From Sandaracinaceae bacterium (GTDB taxonomy: Bacteria > Myxococcota_A > Polyangia > Polyangiales > Sandaracinaceae): 64,000 nt of DNA. The translations under genes and the position numbers were made by a program. The notes beneath the pieces are model-generated. The model was not told the origin of the DNA. It saw only the letters and a list, made by a program, of their open reading frames with translations, and ran no database searches. Positions within the stretch are counted from its first letter, which is position 1. The number at the start of each line of letters is the position of its first letter. The DNA lies in assembly GCA_020633195.1 (NCBI GenBank), contig JACKEC010000023.1:132188-196187 (forward strand). Direction: 5' to 3'. Positions 44,122-52,987 of the stretch are shown here, one piece after another.

Positions 44122-44541
44122 GTGGAGCACGGGCGTTGGCTGCTCATGGTGGCGGCGTGGATGGCGGGCTGTGACGGCTCGGCGATGATGGACCCCGACG
44201 CGGGAGCGGAGTCGACGCGCGCGTCGATCCAGGGCGAGGTGACCTACTCGGGCTCGGCCGACGGCTCGCTCCTCATCGGGGTGTTCCCATGGGACGAGGC
44301 GCATCCGTCCCAGCCGATGGGGCCGCCCGCGGACTTCGTGCCTGTCGACACCCCGACCTGGCCGCAGCCCTTCGAGCTGCGCTCGATCCGACCCGGCGCG
44401 TACTTCGTCGGGGCCGTGCTCGACGTCGGTCGGGACAGCCCGACGATCCCGGGGGCCGAGGACCTCGCGGTGTATGGAGATCGCCTCGAGCTGGTCGCAG
44501 GAGACGACCTCGTGATCGACCTCGCGCTCCCGAGCGAATGA
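44122..44541 (+). CDS. Small lipoprotein
   Basis: Protein of 139 residues. The GTG at 44122 is chosen because AGGAGG lies at 44111-44116, five bases upstream, and because it gives a clean signal (WLLMVAAWMAGC). A GTG at 44095 overlapping the upstream stop is possible but would give an acidic N-terminus. The mature part (EVTYSGSADGSLLIGVFPWD ... GAYFVGAVLDVGRDSP) resembles a carboxypeptidase-regulatory-like or Ig-like beta sandwich. Confidence 0.7.
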   Translation: MEHGRWLLMVAAWMAGCDGSAMMDPDAGAESTRASIQGEVTYSGSADGSLLIGVFPWDEAHPSQPMGPPADFVPVDTPTWPQPFELRSIRPGAYFVGAVLDVGRDSPTIPGAEDLAVYGDRLELVAGDDLVIDLALPSE

Positions 44542-45320
44542 CGTACGCTGCCCACTCGATGGGTGACCTCGACGAGCTCGTCAAGGTGTCCGTGCTCGCG
44601 AAGATGAGCGGGGTCCCGGCCGCGACGATCAAGCACTACGTGCGCGAGGGCCTGCTCCCGGAGCCGGTCCGCACCAGCCGGAACATGGCCTACTACGACC
44701 CCGGCCTGGTCGACAGGATCCAGCGCATCAAGGAGCTGCAGCGCACGCGCTTCCTGCCGCTCAAGGTCATCAAGGCGGTCCTCGACGAGTCGGAGCTCGA
44801 CAACCAGGACGAGACCGTCGCGGCGACCATCGCGCGCGTCCTCGATCAGACCGAGGGAGAGGAGCGCACCAAGGCCGAGCTCCTCGCCTCGGGGGTGGTC
44901 CCCGCGCAGCTCGAGATGCTCCTGCAGCTCGGCGTGGTGCGGCCCGTCCCGGATCGCGAGGAGGAGACCTACAAGGGCGACGACGTGGAGATCCTCCGCG
45001 TCCTCGGCGCCGCGCGGAAGGCCGGGCTGACCGAGGGGATGCTCCCCGTCGAGATCCTCGCGGACTACGCGCGCGCCCTGTCCAAGCTCGTCGAGGTGGA
45101 GCTGTCGCTCTTCCGCGACGGCGTGCTGCCGGACGTGAGCGCGGATCGACTGCCCGCGCTCACCGAGTCGGCGGTGACGCTGAGCGAGCGCCTCGTGGTG
45201 CTCATGCGCCGCAAGATGCTCCTCCCCACGCTCCGCGCACTGGCCGAGCGCCCGCGCAGCCGGCCCCCCGCGGCCGACGACGACGCGGACTCGGACGAAG
45301 ACGAGGGCTCGGACGAGTGA
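44538..45320 (+). CDS. MerR-family transcriptional regulator
   Basis: DNA-binding protein of 260 residues. The winged HTH occupies residues 14-80: VKVSVLAKMSGVPAATIKHY, VREGLLPEP, NMAYYDPGLVDRIQRIKEL, FLPLKVIKAVLDE. The C-terminal 170 residues are helical and end in an acidic Asp/Glu/Ser tail. There is no cysteine pattern of metal sensors, so the ligand is unknown. It overlaps the preceding lipoprotein by ATGA and ends the six-gene run. An internal ATG at 44559 is an alternative start. It may control this operon (inference). Confidence 0.88.
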   Translation: MTYAAHSMGDLDELVKVSVLAKMSGVPAATIKHYVREGLLPEPVRTSRNMAYYDPGLVDRIQRIKELQRTRFLPLKVIKAVLDESELDNQDETVAATIARVLDQTEGEERTKAELLASGVVPAQLEMLLQLGVVRPVPDREEETYKGDDVEILRVLGAARKAGLTEGMLPVEILADYARALSKLVEVELSLFRDGVLPDVSADRLPALTESAVTLSERLVVLMRRKMLLPTLRALAERPRSRPPAADDDADSDEDEGSDE

Positions 45321-45323
45321 TCC

Positions 45324-45938
45324 TCAGCGCCACTCGGCGCTGAAGAGCTGCGCGCCCGACGAGGGCAGCGGCGTCACGGAGAACGACGCCGCGTCCTCGG
45401 TCAGCACCAGCAGCACGCCGACGGTCACCGCCGCGCCGAGGAGCCCGATCCCCCCGACGAGCCCTCCCGCGAGCGCGCCGTCGTCCAACGCGAGCGCCAG
45501 CGTGGCGGCGATGATCGAGAGCCCGACGGCGCCGCCGCCGACGAGCGTGAGCACGCCCGCGAGGCGCAACAGATCGCGGTCGTCCCAGTCGATCCGGACG
45601 CCCGTGGGGCCGTCGACCCCGAGCGGCGCGTCGAAGCGATGCAGGTGGTCGCGCCGCCGGACCGCGAGCCCGAGGTGGGTCTGCGGCAGGTCCACGTCGC
45701 AGGGCGCCACGCACAGCTCCGAGTAGCGCCCCGGCGGCGCGGCGCGCACGGCGATCGCGCCGCCGCTGTCGTCGAGCACGGGGTCTTGCATGTAGAGCAC
45801 CTGCAGGTCGGGCACGTTGGCGCGGAAGCGCACCGTCGCCGGCGCGAGGTCCACCGGCGCCGGCGGGTCCGGCACCTCCTGCGCCGCGGCGGGCGCGGCG
45901 GCTAGCAGCAGCGCCAGCGTCGACGCCGCGAGCCTCAT
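45324..45938 (-). CDS. Exported protein with C-terminal membrane helices
   Basis: Protein of 204 residues: signal MRLAASTLALLLAAAPAAAQ, a periplasmic region with two cysteines (ELCVAPCDVDLP, a PEGA-like motif), then two hydrophobic segments (LAGVLTLVGGGAVGLSIIAA and GIGLLGAAVTVGVLLVL). No function assigned. The start overlaps the stop of the exchanger gene by ATGA. Confidence 0.68.
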   Translation of the reverse strand: MRLAASTLALLLAAAPAAAQEVPDPPAPVDLAPATVRFRANVPDLQVLYMQDPVLDDSGGAIAVRAAPPGRYSELCVAPCDVDLPQTHLGLAVRRRDHLHRFDAPLGVDGPTGVRIDWDDRDLLRLAGVLTLVGGGAVGLSIIAATLALALDDGALAGGLVGGIGLLGAAVTVGVLLVLTEDAASFSVTPLPSSGAQLFSAEWR

Positions 45939-47113
45939 CCGTGCATCGCGAGGAAGTAGATGGTCAGCCCGAAGACCGCGACCATCCCGGCGGTCTCGAC
46001 CCAGTTGACCTTCCCGTCGTCCTGCACGCTCTTCCACAAGAGCAGCATCGGCGGGAACGCGAGGAGGACCACGCTGGTCGTCTCGCGATCGATCGCGAGC
46101 ACGCCGCCGGCGGACGGGATGACCCCCGTCTGCGCGAGGATCGCCATCAGGATCATCACCGACGGCAGCACCACGAACGGCACCTGCGTGATCGAGCCCG
46201 ACACGTTCGCGAGGGCGATGTCGTACATCTTCTTCGCGTGCGCGGTGGCGATCATCACGTACGCGCCGGCGCCCGCGAAGAGGCTCAGGAGGATCGCGCT
46301 GACCATCTCGGGGTAGCCGGCCGCCTCGAGGCCGCTGCACAGCGTGTCGGCGAAGTCGCCGACCGCGTGGCCGCCGAGCAGCGAGGTCACCGCGCCGAGC
46401 AGGCCGTAGCCCGCGATGACGCCCCATCCCGGCGGGTCCTTCTTCGGGGGGTCGTCCGCGTGGGGGACCTCCTCCTCCGAGATCGCGGTCGGCTTGGAGA
46501 AGCGCTTGATCATCTGCGAGGTCGCGACGACCTGGACCAGGAGCAAGCAAACGCCGATGACGTAGAGATCGACGACGCCGAAGGCCTCGCCCTCGTGCTC
46601 GCCGGTCTGGAACAGCATCATCAGGACCATGAGGAAGCCGGTCGCGAGGAAGACCCCGCCGCCGGCCGCATACAGATCCGTGCTCACCTTGATCAGCGGC
46701 TCGGGGAGGCGCGCGCCGCCGCCCGCGTCGCGCGGGAGCAGGCCGCTGTAGACGCCGAACATGAGCGCGTTGACGTGGAGCGTGAGGGCGACCACCACGA
46801 ACGCGATCCGAGGGGCGGCGGCCACCACGAACCCGAGCATGACGATCTCGGGGATGTTGCTCGCGAGGCCCGCGATCGTGCCGGCGACGAACTGGTTCCA
46901 GTCCAGGCGCTCGCCCACGCCCTCGACGCACTTGATCATCGCCTCGCAGCTGCCGAACACGACGCCGAGGCCGCCGACGGCGAGCAGCGCCGCGATCACC
47001 CAGCTCGGGCCGACGTGCGCGTGCTCGAGCCCGTAGCCCGCGCCGCACAGCACCACGCCCACGACGAGGACGACGATCCACGTCTTGCTGTCTCCGCCAC
47101 CACCACCGGACAT
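45935..47113 (-). CDS. Ca2+:cation-antiporter-like membrane protein
   Basis: Membrane protein of 392 residues with about 10-11 helices and two alpha-repeat-like motifs: GTIAGLASNIPEIVM near residue 78 and ANVSGSITQVPFVVLP near 318, which match the GxxxxxxxPE pattern of sodium/calcium-exchanger (CaCA) repeats, the second with Pro-Phe in place of Pro-Glu. A cytoplasmic loop rich in Lys, Pro and Asp (EEEVPHADDPPKKDPPG) lies in the middle. The ion is not certain. Confidence 0.75.
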   Translation of the reverse strand: MSGGGGGDSKTWIVVLVVGVVLCGAGYGLEHAHVGPSWVIAALLAVGGLGVVFGSCEAMIKCVEGVGERLDWNQFVAGTIAGLASNIPEIVMLGFVVAAAPRIAFVVVALTLHVNALMFGVYSGLLPRDAGGGARLPEPLIKVSTDLYAAGGGVFLATGFLMVLMMLFQTGEHEGEAFGVVDLYVIGVCLLLVQVVATSQMIKRFSKPTAISEEEVPHADDPPKKDPPGWGVIAGYGLLGAVTSLLGGHAVGDFADTLCSGLEAAGYPEMVSAILLSLFAGAGAYVMIATAHAKKMYDIALANVSGSITQVPFVVLPSVMILMAILAQTGVIPSAGGVLAIDRETTSVVLLAFPPMLLLWKSVQDDGKVNWVETAGMVAVFGLTIYFLAMHG

Positions 47114-47155
47114 CCGCGGACCCTACTTCATCGGCCCGGGGTTGGTCAGCGGTGA

Positions 47156-47905
47156 TCACCTCGCGGGCGTGGGCGCCTCGGCCGGGAGCGCACCGTGCAG
47201 CGCCTCGTAGCGGCGCACGATCTCTTGCACCCGCTGCTGGATCTCCGCCTGGTGCGTGCGGATGTCGTACTCGGCCCGCACCGCGGCGGTCTCGTACGAG
47301 TCGTAGATCCCGAGCGTGCCGCCCACGACCAGGGTCAACAGGTGGTTGTCGCCGGTGGCGCGCCGGACGCCGTCCGCGATGGTCATGGCGGCCTGGACGT
47401 GTGCGAACGCCAGCCCGAGGTCGCGCTCGATCACCGGCGTGTTCGGGCGCTCCGGCGTCGGCCCGAGGCCGCGGTGCTCGAGCTGCCCGAGCTTCGCGAG
47501 CGCGAGCGGGTCGGCGAGGTCGAGGGCGCCGAGGCGGATGTAGCGCACGAACGTCGGGTCGTCGTTGGTCTGCGCCGCCTCCATCGCCAGCCGGTACAGC
47601 CCCGCGGCCGCGTCGAGCAGCGAGCGCTGCGGCGAGCAGGCGCGGGCGCGGCTCTCGTCGGCCTCCATCTCGCGGTACTCCTGCCACGCCGCGCGCCGCT
47701 CGCCCGGCTGGCTCGCCGGCCGCGTCACGGGGCCGCCGCAGAGCTCGGTCCAGAACGCGGTGTCGTAGGTCACGGCGGCGGCCGGCGCGGGTGCCTCGGG
47801 CGCAGGTGCGTCGTCGCTCTCTCCCGAAGCGCCGCAAGCGAGCGCGGGACCGAGCACGAGCGCGAGCGCGACCGCGGTCGCGAGTGGACGACGATGAGCC
47901 GGCAT
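47156..47905 (-). CDS. Lipoprotein, hypothetical
   Basis: Protein of 249 residues with lipobox ALVLGPALAC, an Ala/Pro/Asp linker, and a helical mature domain (LLDAAAGLYRLAMEAAQTND, LADPLALAKLGQLEHRGLG) that may be Sel1- or TPR-like. No specific family. It lies downstream of the exported 267-residue lipoprotein on the same strand with a 22-base gap. Confidence 0.65.
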   Translation of the reverse strand: MPAHRRPLATAVALALVLGPALACGASGESDDAPAPEAPAPAAAVTYDTAFWTELCGGPVTRPASQPGERRAAWQEYREMEADESRARACSPQRSLLDAAAGLYRLAMEAAQTNDDPTFVRYIRLGALDLADPLALAKLGQLEHRGLGPTPERPNTPVIERDLGLAFAHVQAAMTIADGVRRATGDNHLLTLVVGGTLGIYDSYETAAVRAEYDIRTHQAEIQQRVQEIVRRYEALHGALPAEAPTPAR

Positions 47906-47927
47906 CGCGCGAAGCCTACCGCAAGCC

Positions 47928-48731
47928 TCACGGCGCGTGAGCGAGGGCCCAGAGCGCGACGCCGGTCGGGTGGGGGTGACACGGGAGCTCGGGGCCGAGC
48001 GGGAAGCAGCCCTGCGCGTCTTGGCTGTCGAGCAAGGACTCGAGCCAAGCGGGCTCCATCGCGCTCGCGAACCCCAGGTGCCCGAGCATCGCGAGCCGCT
48101 CGTAGAAGAGGTCCGAAGGGACCGGGTCCGCCCGTATCTCGGCCACGAGGTTCACCGCGAAGGTCTTCCGGCGCGCTTCGACGTCGAGGTCGAGGTCGCA
48201 GCCGACCCAACGCGCGAACAGGAGGGTGACGGCCTGATGGGTCAGGACGTAGCCCCAGCGGTCGTCGAGCTCGAGGTAGTCGATGCAAGGCGCGGTGACG
48301 GCGCACGCCAGCACCTCCTCGAGACAGATCCCGACGCGACCGTCCTCGAGCACGTCGGCGGGGTCGGGGGTCGTCGCGCTCGGGACGAGGCCGTCGAGGG
48401 TGCCGGCGTCGAAGGCGGGGTGATCGATGTCGAGGAGGAACCCGTACCGCTCGAGGTCGCTCGGCCGCGGGCTGTCGCGCCTCGCCTCCGCCACTTCGAG
48501 GGCGCGCGCGTCGTCCCGGACCGCCCCGAAGATCTGCATCGCGATCACCACGTCGACGCCCATCTCGGCGTCGGTCACCTCGAGGTAGTCGAGCGCGCGG
48601 TGGGCCGCTGGCCCGACGCGATCGGCGCGCGCGGGCTCTCCCCCGACGGGCTCGAAGACCCCGGCCGTCTCCATCGCGCAGCCTCCGCAGAGCACGAAGG
48701 CGAGCGCGACGGCGGCGGCGCGCGGAGGCAC
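47928..48731 (-). CDS. Lipoprotein, hypothetical, possibly alpha/alpha barrel-like
   Basis: Protein of 267 residues with lipobox VALAFVLCGGC. The mature domain is helical with Trp and Cys near its end (GFASAMEPAWLESLLDSQDA, QGCFPLGPELPCHPHPTG, VALWALAHA). This ending is reminiscent of an alpha/alpha-toroid, but the match is weak. Part of a minus-strand series of exported proteins, 7 bases downstream of the large repeat lipoprotein. Confidence 0.62.
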   Translation of the reverse strand: MPPRAAAVALAFVLCGGCAMETAGVFEPVGGEPARADRVGPAAHRALDYLEVTDAEMGVDVVIAMQIFGAVRDDARALEVAEARRDSPRPSDLERYGFLLDIDHPAFDAGTLDGLVPSATTPDPADVLEDGRVGICLEEVLACAVTAPCIDYLELDDRWGYVLTHQAVTLLFARWVGCDLDLDVEARRKTFAVNLVAEIRADPVPSDLFYERLAMLGHLGFASAMEPAWLESLLDSQDAQGCFPLGPELPCHPHPTGVALWALAHAP

Positions 48732-48738
48732 GCGAGCC

Positions 48739-50925
48739 TCAGCAGTCGTGGCCGTAGAAGTTGATCGAGTAGTTGATGCAGCTCGCGCCGCTCACGTACA
48801 CGACGTGGACGTAGTAGTCGAAGCTGTCATCGGAGGTGTAGTTGTCGCTCTGCCTCACGGTGACGGTCTCGGTGTGACCGCTCGTGTTGTGGGTGGTCGA
48901 CGACCCGGCGCCGGTGCCGCAGGTCGAGCCGCGGTACACGAAGAGGTCGTAGTCGACGCCCGCGGGGACGGTCAGGCGAATCTGGTGCTCGATGCTGGTC
49001 GGGCAATCGGAGCCCTCGTGGACGCGCGCCCGGAACCAGCGATCGTTGTTGTCGGTGAAGCTGTTGAACGAGTCCCAGCCGGTGCTGCCAGGGCAGATGA
49101 AGCCGCAGCTGGTGTCGCCGTCGTAGGTGCCCGCGCTCGAGCCGCCGCCGCAGTTGCCCGCCGTGGCGGAGTGGTCGACCTCGCAGCCGTTCGTCTCGTT
49201 GCCGTCGCAGTTGGATCGGCCGGCGGAGCAGGTGTTGAGCCCGCAGACGCCGGAAGAGCAGCTCGCTCCGCCGCCCGGGCGCGAGCACGGCGTCCCGCAG
49301 CTCCCGCAGTCGGTCAGGGTGTTCAGCGGACGCTCGCAGCCGTTCGGGTGGCTCGCGTCGCAGTTGCCCCAGCCGCCATCGCACGTGGTGATGCGGCAGG
49401 TGCCGGACGAGCAGCTCTCGTCGGCGTGCGCGAGGTTGCAGCTCACGCCGCAGCCGCCGCAGTTGCTCAGCGTGTTCAGCTGTGTCTCGCAGCCGTTCGA
49501 GGCGTCGCCGTCGCAGTCGTCCCAGCCCGCCGCGCAGCTCGTGATCACGCAGGCGCCCGTGGCGCAGGTGCCGGTCCCGTGCGCAGGAGCGCAAGGCGTG
49601 TTGCAGTCACCGCAGTGCGTCGCGGTGTTGGTCGGCTGCTCGCACCCCGGGAGGCCGTCGCAGTTGGCCAAGCCCGGCGAGCAGCCGGTCAGCGTGCACA
49701 CGCCGCTCGCGCAGGACGTGGAGCCGCCGGCCATCGTGCAGGGGATGCCGCAGCCCGCGCAGTCGGTGTTGGTCCGGGTGCTCGTCTCGCAGCCGTTGGT
49801 GCCGATGAGGTCGCAGTCGGCGTAGTCGGAGCGCGTGCACGTCACGATGCGACACGTCCCCGTCGAGCACTCCCCGATCGCCGCGCTCGGGGCGCAGAGC
49901 ATGCCGCAGCCTCCGCAGTCCGAGTTCGTCGTCGTCGACGTCTCGCAGCCGTTGATCGGGTTCATGTCGCAGTCGCCGCGGCGCGGGTTGCAGGTCCCGA
50001 TCTCGCACGTCCCCGTCGAGCAGTCGCCGACCGCGAAGGCGGGGTTGCAGCCGACGCCGCAGCGCCCGCAGTCGGTGAGCGTGTTGAGCGGCGTCTCGCA
50101 ACCGTTGGCGGCCATCCCGTCGCAGTCGCCCCAGCCCGGCATGCACATCCCGATGCCGCAGGTGCCGCTCGAGCAGTCGCCGGTCGCGTTGGCCGGCGCG
50201 CAGCCGATGAAGCAGCCGCCGCAGTGCATCTCCGTGTTGGTCCGCGTCTCGCAGCCGTTCTCGGGCATCGCGTCGCAGTCGCCGAAGCCGGGCTCGCACT
50301 CGACGTTCTCGCAGACGCCAGCCGCGGAGCACTCGGCGCGCGCGACGTGCTCGCCGCGGGGGCAGAGCAGATCGCCCTCGTCGATCGCGCCGTCGCAGTC
50401 GTTGTTGTTTCCGTCGCAGATCTCGACCGCCGACTCGTTCGTGTTCGGGTCGCTCTCGTCGCAGTCCCAGCCGAGGCAGCCGACGCCCATGCCGTGCAGG
50501 TCGCCGTCGGCGTCGACGCAGCAGCGCTCGCCGACGGGCGCGCACACCGGCTCGGGCGTCATCGTCGTCGGGTCGCTCACGCAGTCGAAGCGCGGCGGGC
50601 ACTCCGGGAGGTCGGGGTTGCAGTCCGGGAGGCAGACGAAGTCGCCGGTGCCCAGCCGGGAGCAGAGCAAGCCGTCGTTGCAGTCCGCGTCGACGCCGCA
50701 CTCGGAGCAGGCCTCACCGTCGGTGATCACCCCGCCGTCGTAGCCGGCGTCTCTCGGGCCCGCGTCCACGCCCGCGTCGTCCACCGCACCCGAGTCCTCG
50801 CCGGGCGGGGTCGTCGCGTCCATGCGCACCGGGCCGGAGTCGACCGTGCCGGGGCCGCCGCCGTCCGCGCAGCCGACCGCGCCGAGCGCAGCCAACAAGA
50901 AAACCATCCGCCGCAACGAAGCCAT
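48739..50925 (-). CDS. Large MopE-like cysteine-repeat lipoprotein
   Basis: Surface lipoprotein of 728 residues with signal MVFLLAALGAVGC (start ATG 50925; 50907 is possible). After the DAG linker come CVDADGDLHGMGVGC and EICDGNNNDCDGAIDEGDLL, the MopE calcium motif. Seven full units and one partial unit of about 50 residues follow, typically GWGDCDGMAANGCETPLNTL, TDCGRCG and GDCSTGTC. Each unit has about eight conserved cysteines. A C-terminal beta domain (VDYDLFVYRGSTCGTG) resembles pre-peptidase domains. Probably an adhesin or fibre component; function unproven. Confidence 0.8.
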   Translation of the reverse strand: MASLRRMVFLLAALGAVGCADGGGPGTVDSGPVRMDATTPPGEDSGAVDDAGVDAGPRDAGYDGGVITDGEACSECGVDADCNDGLLCSRLGTGDFVCLPDCNPDLPECPPRFDCVSDPTTMTPEPVCAPVGERCCVDADGDLHGMGVGCLGWDCDESDPNTNESAVEICDGNNNDCDGAIDEGDLLCPRGEHVARAECSAAGVCENVECEPGFGDCDAMPENGCETRTNTEMHCGGCFIGCAPANATGDCSSGTCGIGMCMPGWGDCDGMAANGCETPLNTLTDCGRCGVGCNPAFAVGDCSTGTCEIGTCNPRRGDCDMNPINGCETSTTTNSDCGGCGMLCAPSAAIGECSTGTCRIVTCTRSDYADCDLIGTNGCETSTRTNTDCAGCGIPCTMAGGSTSCASGVCTLTGCSPGLANCDGLPGCEQPTNTATHCGDCNTPCAPAHGTGTCATGACVITSCAAGWDDCDGDASNGCETQLNTLSNCGGCGVSCNLAHADESCSSGTCRITTCDGGWGNCDASHPNGCERPLNTLTDCGSCGTPCSRPGGGASCSSGVCGLNTCSAGRSNCDGNETNGCEVDHSATAGNCGGGSSAGTYDGDTSCGFICPGSTGWDSFNSFTDNNDRWFRARVHEGSDCPTSIEHQIRLTVPAGVDYDLFVYRGSTCGTGAGSSTTHNTSGHTETVTVRQSDNYTSDDSFDYYVHVVYVSGASCINYSINFYGHDC

Positions 50926-50995
50926 CCCTAGCCTCCAGCCGGGCAGTCTAGCGCAGCCGCGAGGCGGTGCGCAGATCCCGAACACCAGATTCCGG

Positions 50996-51331
50996 TCAGC
51001 TGCTCTGCTCGAGCTTCTCGAGGGCGTCCTCGAGCTCGGGCACGGGCTCGTCGAAGCGGACCGCGAGCAGGTACTTCCAGAGCCCGTCCGGGTCCTCTTC
51101 GTTGACCTGCACGCGCACGATCTCCCCGGCCGCCGTCCGCGGCTCCGAGCTCGGCACGGTCAGGGTCAGCTCGACCCGCTCGCCCGCCTCGAGCTGCGCG
51201 CCCACCACCACCAGCACGCCCGTGAGGCTGATGTTTCGGCTGATGGCCAGCATGTAGACGTCTTCGCCCTGCTTCAGCTCCACGGGCACCCAGAGCGCGT
51301 GCCTCTTCGCGCTGCGTCGCTCGTCCGACAT
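50996..51331 (-). CDS. PilZ-domain protein
   Basis: Protein of 111 residues, essentially one PilZ domain: ERRSAKRHALWVPVEL has the RxxxR-type c-di-GMP motif at residues 5-9, and SRNISLTGVLV matches the (D/N)xSxxG motif. Such proteins read cyclic-di-GMP and control motility or polysaccharide. It is divergent from the OmpA lipoprotein at 51392. Confidence 0.85.
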   Translation of the reverse strand: MSDERRSAKRHALWVPVELKQGEDVYMLAISRNISLTGVLVVVGAQLEAGERVELTLTVPSSEPRTAAGEIVRVQVNEEDPDGLWKYLLAVRFDEPVPELEDALEKLEQSS

Positions 51332-51391
51332 GTCGGCATCTTACGCGCTTGTGCTTGCGTTCGACACCACCGGCGATCTACCTCTCGACCC

Positions 51392-52168
51392 ATGCGAACG
51401 TATCGTTGGTGGGCGGCGGCCATCCTGGTCGTCTCGGCGGTCCCTGGCTGCGGGCACGACTGGGAGCCCGACTACAATCAGCTCCACTCGGAGCACGAGC
51501 AGACGCTCGGCGAGCTGCGCGACGCGCAGGCTCGGATCAGCGAGCTCGAGGCACAGAACCGAGAGCTCAGCGGGGTGCTGGAGTCGCAGGGCGCGGATCT
51601 CACGGATCTCAACGCGCTGCGCGAGCGCCTGCAGGCCGAGCTGGCCGCGGCGCGCACGCGCGAGGAGTCGAACCGCGCGCGCCTCGACTCGCTGCGTCGC
51701 ATGGCGATGGCGTTCCGCGAGATGGTGGCCGCGGGGCAGCTCCGCGTGCGCATCGTCCGCGGCAACATGGTCGTCGAGCTGCCCGAGGGCGTGCTCTTCG
51801 ACTCGGGTCGCGCGGAGCTGCGCGACGCCGCCTCGGCGACCCTCGAGCGCGTGGCGCAGGTCCTCGCGAGCGTGCCGAACCGCAACTTCCTCGTCGCGGG
51901 TCACACCGACAACGTCCCCGTCGGCCGTCGCAGCCGGTACGAGTCGAACTGGGAGCTGTCGGCGGCGCGCGGCGTCGCGGTCGTCCGCTTCCTCGCCGAC
52001 CACGGCATGAGCCCCGAGCGCCTCGCCGCCGCGGGCTACGCCGACACGCAGCCGGTCGCGAGCAACTCCTCGGACGAGGGGCGCGCGCAGAACCGCCGCA
52101 TCGAGATCATCGTGCTGCCGAACCTCGACGAGCTGCCCGACCTGAGCGGCCTCGATCTCGACAGCTGA
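51392..52168 (+). CDS. OmpA/MotB-domain lipoprotein with coiled coil
   Basis: Protein of 258 residues: signal WWAAAILVVSAVPGC, a coiled coil of about 75 residues (LHSEHEQTLGELRDAQARIS ... LRERLQAELAAARTREE), then an OmpA/MotB peptidoglycan-binding domain with VLFDSGRAELRDAASATLER, AGHTDNVPVGRRSRYESNWE and LSAARGVAVV. It would stand on the outer membrane and hold the cell wall, as in Pal or motor-associated proteins. Confidence 0.88.
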   Translation: MRTYRWWAAAILVVSAVPGCGHDWEPDYNQLHSEHEQTLGELRDAQARISELEAQNRELSGVLESQGADLTDLNALRERLQAELAAARTREESNRARLDSLRRMAMAFREMVAAGQLRVRIVRGNMVVELPEGVLFDSGRAELRDAASATLERVAQVLASVPNRNFLVAGHTDNVPVGRRSRYESNWELSAARGVAVVRFLADHGMSPERLAAAGYADTQPVASNSSDEGRAQNRRIEIIVLPNLDELPDLSGLDLDS

Positions 52169-52184
52169 TCCACGGACAACCCAC

Positions 52185-52198
52185 GTACGGCGCCGTAC
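52185..52198. promoter_or_regulatory. 14-bp perfect palindrome in a short intergenic region
   Basis: GTACGGCGCCGTAC between the OmpA lipoprotein stop and the acyltransferase. It could be a regulator site or chance in GC-rich DNA. Confidence 0.3.
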
Positions 52199-52238
52199 AC
52201 GCCGTGCACGTCCGGCCTCACGAAGAGGCGAAAACGGA

Positions 52239-52262
52239 GGCCATGCCGCGCTCGGCATGGCC
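52239..52262. terminator. Strong hairpin overlapping the first possible start of the acyltransferase gene
   Basis: Arms GGCCATGCCG and CGGCATGGCC with a CGCT loop, perfect over 10 bases. It may terminate the OmpA gene or hide the ATG at 52257. Confidence 0.45.
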
Positions 52263-52901
52263 TTCGCCATGTCCGGGGGCATGTACACGCCCCGCGAAAC
52301 CGTCCTCCGCGTCATCGTCCGCTTCTTCGTGGGCCTGCTGTACCGGCTCCGCGTGCGGGGCTTCGAGGGGTTGCCGGCCGAGGGCCCCGCGCTGCTCGTG
52401 GCCAACCACGTGTCGTACCTCGACGCGGCGATCCTCGGCGCGCTCTCGCCGCGGCCGATCCGCTTCGTGATGCACAGGACCTTCTACGGGAAGTGGCCGC
52501 TCTCGTGGTTCTTCCGCGCGTGCGGCGCGATCCCCATCGCGGGCCAGAAGGAGGACCCCGAGCTGCTCGCGCGCGCCCTCGAGTCGATCGACGAGACCCT
52601 CGCGCGCGGCGAGATCGTCGGCTTCTTCCCCGAGGGCCAGCTCACCAAGGACGGCGAGCTCTGCCCCTTCCGCCCCGGCGTCGAGGGCATCCTCGCGCGG
52701 CGCCCGGTCCCCGTCGTGCCGGTCGCGCTCCAGGGCCTGTGGGGCAGCTTCTTCAGCTACGCGGGCGGGCCGCCCCTCGAGAAGTGGCCGCGGCGCTTCC
52801 GCTCGAAGGTCGGCGTGACGGTCGGCCGCGCGATCGAGCCGGCCCAGGCGAGCGCGGAGCGGTTGCGTCAGATCATCTCGGGCATGCTCGCGCAGGGCTG
52901 A
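52257..52901 (+). CDS. 1-acyl-sn-glycerol-3-phosphate acyltransferase (PlsC-like)
   Basis: Lipid acyltransferase of up to 214 residues. The NHxxxxD catalytic motif is present as NHVSYLDA. The second motif is GAIPIAGQ, the third FFPEGQLTKDG, and VPVVPVALQG is the conserved strand near the end. An N-terminal amphipathic or hydrophobic helix (VLRVIVRFFVGLLYRL) anchors it to the membrane. The ATG at 52257 lies inside a hairpin. An ATG at 52281, with GGGGG upstream, is a credible alternative giving 206 residues. Confidence 0.88.
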   Translation: MAFAMSGGMYTPRETVLRVIVRFFVGLLYRLRVRGFEGLPAEGPALLVANHVSYLDAAILGALSPRPIRFVMHRTFYGKWPLSWFFRACGAIPIAGQKEDPELLARALESIDETLARGEIVGFFPEGQLTKDGELCPFRPGVEGILARRPVPVVPVALQGLWGSFFSYAGGPPLEKWPRRFRSKVGVTVGRAIEPAQASAERLRQIISGMLAQG

Positions 52902-52987
52902 AACCGCATCGATACCCACGGCGTCGCGCTCTCGTGCCAGCATGGCCCCCGTCACCTCACCGACCGAGGCGACAGGGAGGGTGAGTG

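Noticed and set aside
52185..52198. Perfect 14-bp palindrome as a strong operator claim
   Set aside because: Short GC palindromes are common by chance in this DNA; listed with low confidence only.
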